Source: JACCVL01 sp038232655 (GTDB lineage: Bacteria; Actinomycetota; Actinomycetes; Propionibacteriales; Nocardioidaceae). From it: a stretch of DNA of 7,329 nucleotides. The translations under genes were made by a program, and so were the position numbers. The stretch is taken from positions 1 to 7,329 of the forward strand of contig JBBSNM010000108.1 of assembly GCA_038232655.1 (NCBI GenBank), written 5' to 3'. Shown here one piece after another: positions 4,200 to 7,329 of this stretch. The number at the start of each line of letters is the position of its first letter. Within the stretch, counting starts at the first letter, position 1. A model generated the notes under the pieces. The model saw nothing but the letters and a program-made list of their open reading frames with translations. It did not search any database and was not told the origin of the DNA.

Positions 4200-5519
4200 A
4201 TGGGCACGGCGTCGACATCGGATCCGCGCCGCCACGTCCCGCGCACCGACGCGGTGCTGGCCGACCCTCGGCTGGTGGCCGCCGCTGCACGGCTGGGCCC
4301 CGAGCTGGTCAAGGACTCGGTGCGTGGCGCGCAGCGCCAGGCGCGCGCCGGTGACCTGGCGCCGGAGTCGGTGATCGACCGTGCGGTCGAGACGCTGCCC
4401 CGGTCGGCGTCGTCGCTGCACACGGTCGTCAACGCGACCGGCGTGCTGGTGCACACGAACCTCGGCCGGGCGCCGCTGTCGGCGGCCGCCGTCGACGCCG
4501 TACGGGTGGCCGCCGGCAGCACCGACGTCGAGCTGGACCTGGCCACCGGACGTCGCGGTCGACGGGGCGCGGCAGCGGTGGCCGCGCTAGCCGCCGCGGT
4601 GCCCGACGCCGGTGCGGTGCACGTGGTCAACAACAACGCGGCGGCGCTCGTTCTCGTGGCCACCGCCCTCGCCACCGGCCGCGAGATCGTGGTCAGCCGT
4701 GGCGAGCTCGTCGAGATCGGCGACGGCTTCCGCATCCCCGACCTGCTCGCGGCCACCGGCGCGCGGCTGCGCGAGGTGGGCACGACCAACCGGGTGCATC
4801 TCGACGACTACGCGGGGGCAATCGGGCCGGACACCGCGATGGTGCTCAAGGTGCACCCCTCGAACTTCGTCATCTCCGGGTTCACCTCGCAGGTCGACGT
4901 TGCGGAACTGGCCGGGCTGGGTGCCCCGGTGATCGTCGACATCAGGTCCGGGCTGCTGCGCCCGCACCCGCTGCTACCAGCCGAGCCCGACGCGGGCCGA
5001 GCGCTGCGGGCCGGCGCCGCGCTGGTCACCGCCAGCGGCGACAAGCTGCTGGGCGGGCCGCAGTGCGGGCTGCTGCTCGGCCAGCGCGAGCTGGTCGAGC
5101 GGTTGCGTCGGCACCCGGTCGCGCGCGCGCTGCGGGTGGACAAGCTGACCCTCGCCGCCCTGGAGGCATCGCTGCGCGGACCGTTGACACCCGTGGCCGA
5201 GATGCTCGCCGTCCCCGTCGAGGACCTGCGCCGGCGGGCCGAGACCATCGCGGACCAGCTGGCGGACCGGGGGGTCGACGCCGCCGTTGTGTCTTCCACC
5301 GCGACCGTGGGCGGGGGTGGTGCGCCCGGCGTCGAGCTGCCCAGCGCCGCGGTCCGCCTGCCGATGGCCTACGCCGCCGCGCTGCGCGCCGCGCGCACCC
5401 CGGTGGTGGGACGGGTCGACGACGGGCGGACGCTGCTGGACCTGCGCACGGTCGCCCCCCAGGACGACGCGGTGCTGGTCGACGCGGTGGCCGAGGTGGT
5501 CGAGGTGGCCGGTCGCTGA
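4200..5519 (+). CDS. selA: L-seryl-tRNA(Sec) selenium transferase (selenocysteine synthase)
   Basis: SelA is a PLP enzyme that converts Ser-tRNA(Sec) to Sec-tRNA(Sec) using selenophosphate; bacterial SelA forms a large ring-shaped oligomer. The 439-residue length is close to that of the family (E. coli 463). Visible motifs are the N-terminal tRNA-binding region ending in VVNATGVLVHTNLGRAPLS (about 76-94), VVNNNAAAL (142-150), SRGELVEIGDGFRIPDL (166-182), REVGTTNR (191-198), LKVHPSNFVISGFT (216-229), and the PLP lysine in SGDKLLGGPQ (K282). The C-terminal domain ends with LLDLRTVAPQDDAVLVDAV. One oddity is VDIRSG at 246-251, where the family usually has DLGSG, so a conserved Gly is Arg. Nothing else suggests decay. 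The stop TGA shares one base with the selB ATG, so the two are translationally coupled. Confidence 0.97.
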   Translation: MGTASTSDPRRHVPRTDAVLADPRLVAAAARLGPELVKDSVRGAQRQARAGDLAPESVIDRAVETLPRSASSLHTVVNATGVLVHTNLGRAPLSAAAVDAVRVAAGSTDVELDLATGRRGRRGAAAVAALAAAVPDAGAVHVVNNNAAALVLVATALATGREIVVSRGELVEIGDGFRIPDLLAATGARLREVGTTNRVHLDDYAGAIGPDTAMVLKVHPSNFVISGFTSQVDVAELAGLGAPVIVDIRSGLLRPHPLLPAEPDAGRALRAGAALVTASGDKLLGGPQCGLLLGQRELVERLRRHPVARALRVDKLTLAALEASLRGPLTPVAEMLAVPVEDLRRRAETIADQLADRGVDAAVVSSTATVGGGGAPGVELPSAAVRLPMAYAAALRAARTPVVGRVDDGRTLLDLRTVAPQDDAVLVDAVAEVVEVAGR

Positions 5520-7329
5520 TGCACGTCGTCGCGACGGCCGGGCACGTGGACCACGGCAAGTCGACGCTGGTGCGCGCCCTGACCGGCACCGACCCGGACC
5601 GGCTCGCCGACGAGCGCCGCCGCGGCTTGACGATCGTGCTGGGCTACGCGTGGACCACCCTGCCCGGGTCGACCGAACCGGTCGCGTTCGTGGACGTGCC
5701 GGGGCACGAGCGGTTCGTGTCGACGATGCTCGCCGGGGTCGGGCCGGTGCCCGCCGCGTTGCTGGTGGTGGCCGCCGACGACCCGTGGATGCCGCAGGCC
5801 GAGGAGCACCTGCAGGCGCTGGATGCCTTCGGCGTCCAGCACGCGGTGGTGGCCGTCACCCGTTCCGACCGCGCCGAGTCGGCGCCGATGGTGGCCGAGG
5901 TCGGTCGACGGTTGGCGGGCACGGGGCTCGCGCGTGCACCGGTCGTACCGGTGAGCGCGGTGACCGGTACAGGCATCGGTGCCCTCCGGACGGCGCTCGT
6001 CGAGCTGGCAGGCGCGTTGCCGCGACCCGACCCGGCCGCCGACGTCCGGCTGTGGGTGGACCGGCAGTTCACCGTCCCAGGGGCGGGCACGGTCGTGACC
6101 GGCACGCTGCCGGCGGGGACCATCACGGTAGGCGACCGGCTGCAGGTGGGCGTGGCCGGCCCGCATTTCGTCCGGGTGCGGTCGCTGCAGAGTCTCGGCG
6201 CGGACGTCGACGCTGCCAGCGGCACCGCCCGGGTCGCGCTGCGGCTCGGCTCCCAGCCCCCAGTCGACCTGGAACGCGGCACCGCCCTGGTCACCCCGGA
6301 CGCCTGGTGGCCGGCCACCGTTGTCGACGTGCGGCTCCGCGGGCCCGGGCGACCACCTCGCGAGCCGGTCCTGCACGTGGGTGCCAGGTCGCTCCCCTGC
6401 CGGCTGCGAATGCTGGACGACGGCTGGGCCCGGCTCACCCTCGACGTGCCGCTGCCACTGCGCATCGGCAACCGGGTGTTGTTGCGCGACCCGGGGCGGC
6501 GAGCGGTGTGGGGCGCCGAGATCATCGACCCCGCGGCCCCACCCCTGCGCCGGCGGGGGGCCGCGCGAGGGCGAGCCGGGCAGCTGGCCGGCGCCGCGGC
6601 CGGCACCCTGGTCGACGAGGTGCGCCGGCGCGGTCCGGTGTCGGTGCACGAGCTGCGGTGCATCGGCGTGCCGATGGCCGCGCCGGTTCCACGGGGGGTC
6701 GTCCGCGCCGGCGACTGGTTGCTGCACGACGACCAGGTCGCCGAGTTCGCCGGATGCCTCGAGCTGTTCGCGGCCGACTACCGGCGCACCCACCCGCTGG
6801 AGACCGGTCCGCCGCGGGCGGCGGCCGCGCAGCACCTGGATCTGCCCGACCTGGCTCTCCTGGAGACCGTGGTCCGCGCACCGCTCGAAATGCGGGAGGG
6901 GCGAGTGGTGTCCGTCGGGACGGCCGGGGACTCCGGCGGGCTGCCCCCGAGCGTGGAGAAGGCGCTGGACCAGCTGGCGGCAGACCTCGCAGACGCGCCG
7001 TTCGCGGCGCCCGCCGCGGACCGGTTGGAAACCCTCGGGCTGGACCGGCGCTCGCTGGCCGCCGCGCACCGGGCCGGCCGGGTGCTGCGGCTCACCGACA
7101 AGGTCGTCCTGCTGCCGGGCGCCGACCGGCTCGCCGTCGACCGCCTGACCGCCCTGGCCCAGCCATTCACGACCAGCCAGGCCCGGCAGGCGCTCGGCAC
7201 CAGCCGCCGGGTGGCGTTACCGCTGCTTGAGCTGCTCGACCGGCAGGGCCGCACCCGACGCCTGCCCGACGACCGCCGTGCGGTGGTCGACCGCCGCCCG
7301 CCACCTGCCCGGCCGCAGCGCGCCACGGA
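5519..7329 (+). CDS. selB: Selenocysteine-specific elongation factor SelB (3' end beyond the window)
   Basis: SelB carries Sec-tRNA(Sec) to ribosomes stalled at a UGA followed by a SECIS hairpin. The frame starts at the ATG overlapping the selA stop (TGATG) and stays open for 603 codons to the window edge. GTPase motifs are G1 GHVDHGKST (8-16), switch I DERRRGLTI (31-39), G3 DVPGHERF (59-66) and G4 TRSD (114-117, in place of the standard NKxD). The EF-Tu-like barrel domain shows RQFTVPGAGTVVTGTL (from about 181). The C-terminal region is a chain of winged helices; the last contains RVALPLLELLDRQGRTRRLPDDRRAVV (from about 564), the part that reads the SECIS. SelB proteins usually end soon after this point, so probably only a few residues are missing, although the final Pro/Arg-rich stretch is not typical. 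No shadow frame in this region has protein character. Confidence 0.95.
   Translation, partial: MHVVATAGHVDHGKSTLVRALTGTDPDRLADERRRGLTIVLGYAWTTLPGSTEPVAFVDVPGHERFVSTMLAGVGPVPAALLVVAADDPWMPQAEEHLQALDAFGVQHAVVAVTRSDRAESAPMVAEVGRRLAGTGLARAPVVPVSAVTGTGIGALRTALVELAGALPRPDPAADVRLWVDRQFTVPGAGTVVTGTLPAGTITVGDRLQVGVAGPHFVRVRSLQSLGADVDAASGTARVALRLGSQPPVDLERGTALVTPDAWWPATVVDVRLRGPGRPPREPVLHVGARSLPCRLRMLDDGWARLTLDVPLPLRIGNRVLLRDPGRRAVWGAEIIDPAAPPLRRRGAARGRAGQLAGAAAGTLVDEVRRRGPVSVHELRCIGVPMAAPVPRGVVRAGDWLLHDDQVAEFAGCLELFAADYRRTHPLETGPPRAAAAQHLDLPDLALLETVVRAPLEMREGRVVSVGTAGDSGGLPPSVEKALDQLAADLADAPFAAPAADRLETLGLDRRSLAAAHRAGRVLRLTDKVVLLPGADRLAVDRLTALAQPFTTSQARQALGTSRRVALPLLELLDRQGRTRRLPDDRRAVVDRRPPPARPQRAT

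Noticed and set aside
3176..4290. Minus-strand frames extending upstream of the fdh start across the tRNA
   Set aside because: A coding region through tRNA-Sec is implausible, and family similarity begins at about 4011, so the ATG there is the start.
5369..7069. Long minus-strand open frame (566 codons) and a long plus-strand frame (5287-7230) over selB
   Set aside because: The selB frame shows full GTPase motifs and winged helices; the others are low-complexity shadows rich in Arg, Gly and Pro caused by high GC.

Overview
The window is very GC-rich, with dense, overlapping genes and GTG as well as ATG starts. The proteins resemble actinomycete versions (Pseudonocardiales-like is a guess from sequence style, not a proven placement). 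It contains two functional blocks read outward from the middle, separated by a damaged selenium locus and a repeat-rich intergenic patch.

Region 1-2757 (minus strand) is a chromosome-maintenance operon: parA-like ATPase, a small ribbon-helix-helix-like protein, scpA, scpB and the first 31 codons of an rluB-type pseudouridine synthase. Consecutive genes overlap by 4 to 16 bases, so they are almost certainly co-transcribed and translationally coupled. ParA-type ATPases move DNA or set its position; ScpA and ScpB are the non-SMC subunits of bacterial condensin.

Region 2758-3029 has no gene. It holds a cluster of palindromic elements built on CGCCACGTAAA and its complement, a 14-bp tandem repeat with G-quadruplex potential, and a 15-bp direct repeat.

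Region 3030-4011 (minus strand) is the wreck of a selenocysteine locus. The 5' part of a selenocysteine-containing formate dehydrogenase alpha gene runs through its in-frame UGA and a well-formed SECIS hairpin (stem, GGUCU loop, loop beginning 18 nt after the UGA). Formate dehydrogenase homology stops about 15 residues later. About 70 bases on, out of frame, comes the C-terminal third of selD (selenophosphate synthetase). The simplest reading is a deletion that fused the two, removing most of the Sec enzyme and the catalytic N-terminus of the Se-donor enzyme.

Region 4084-7329 (plus strand) carries the machinery that inserts Sec: selC (tRNA-Sec, UCA anticodon), selA (complete) and selB (open at the window edge, but close to the usual full length). 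They are packed as one apparent operon, divergent from fdh, with a promoter-like sequence placing the transcription start almost at the mature tRNA 5' end. Insertion machinery that looks complete thus sits beside a broken client gene and a broken Se-donor gene. Either the trait is being lost, or intact fdh and selD copies lie elsewhere, or the join is an assembly error.
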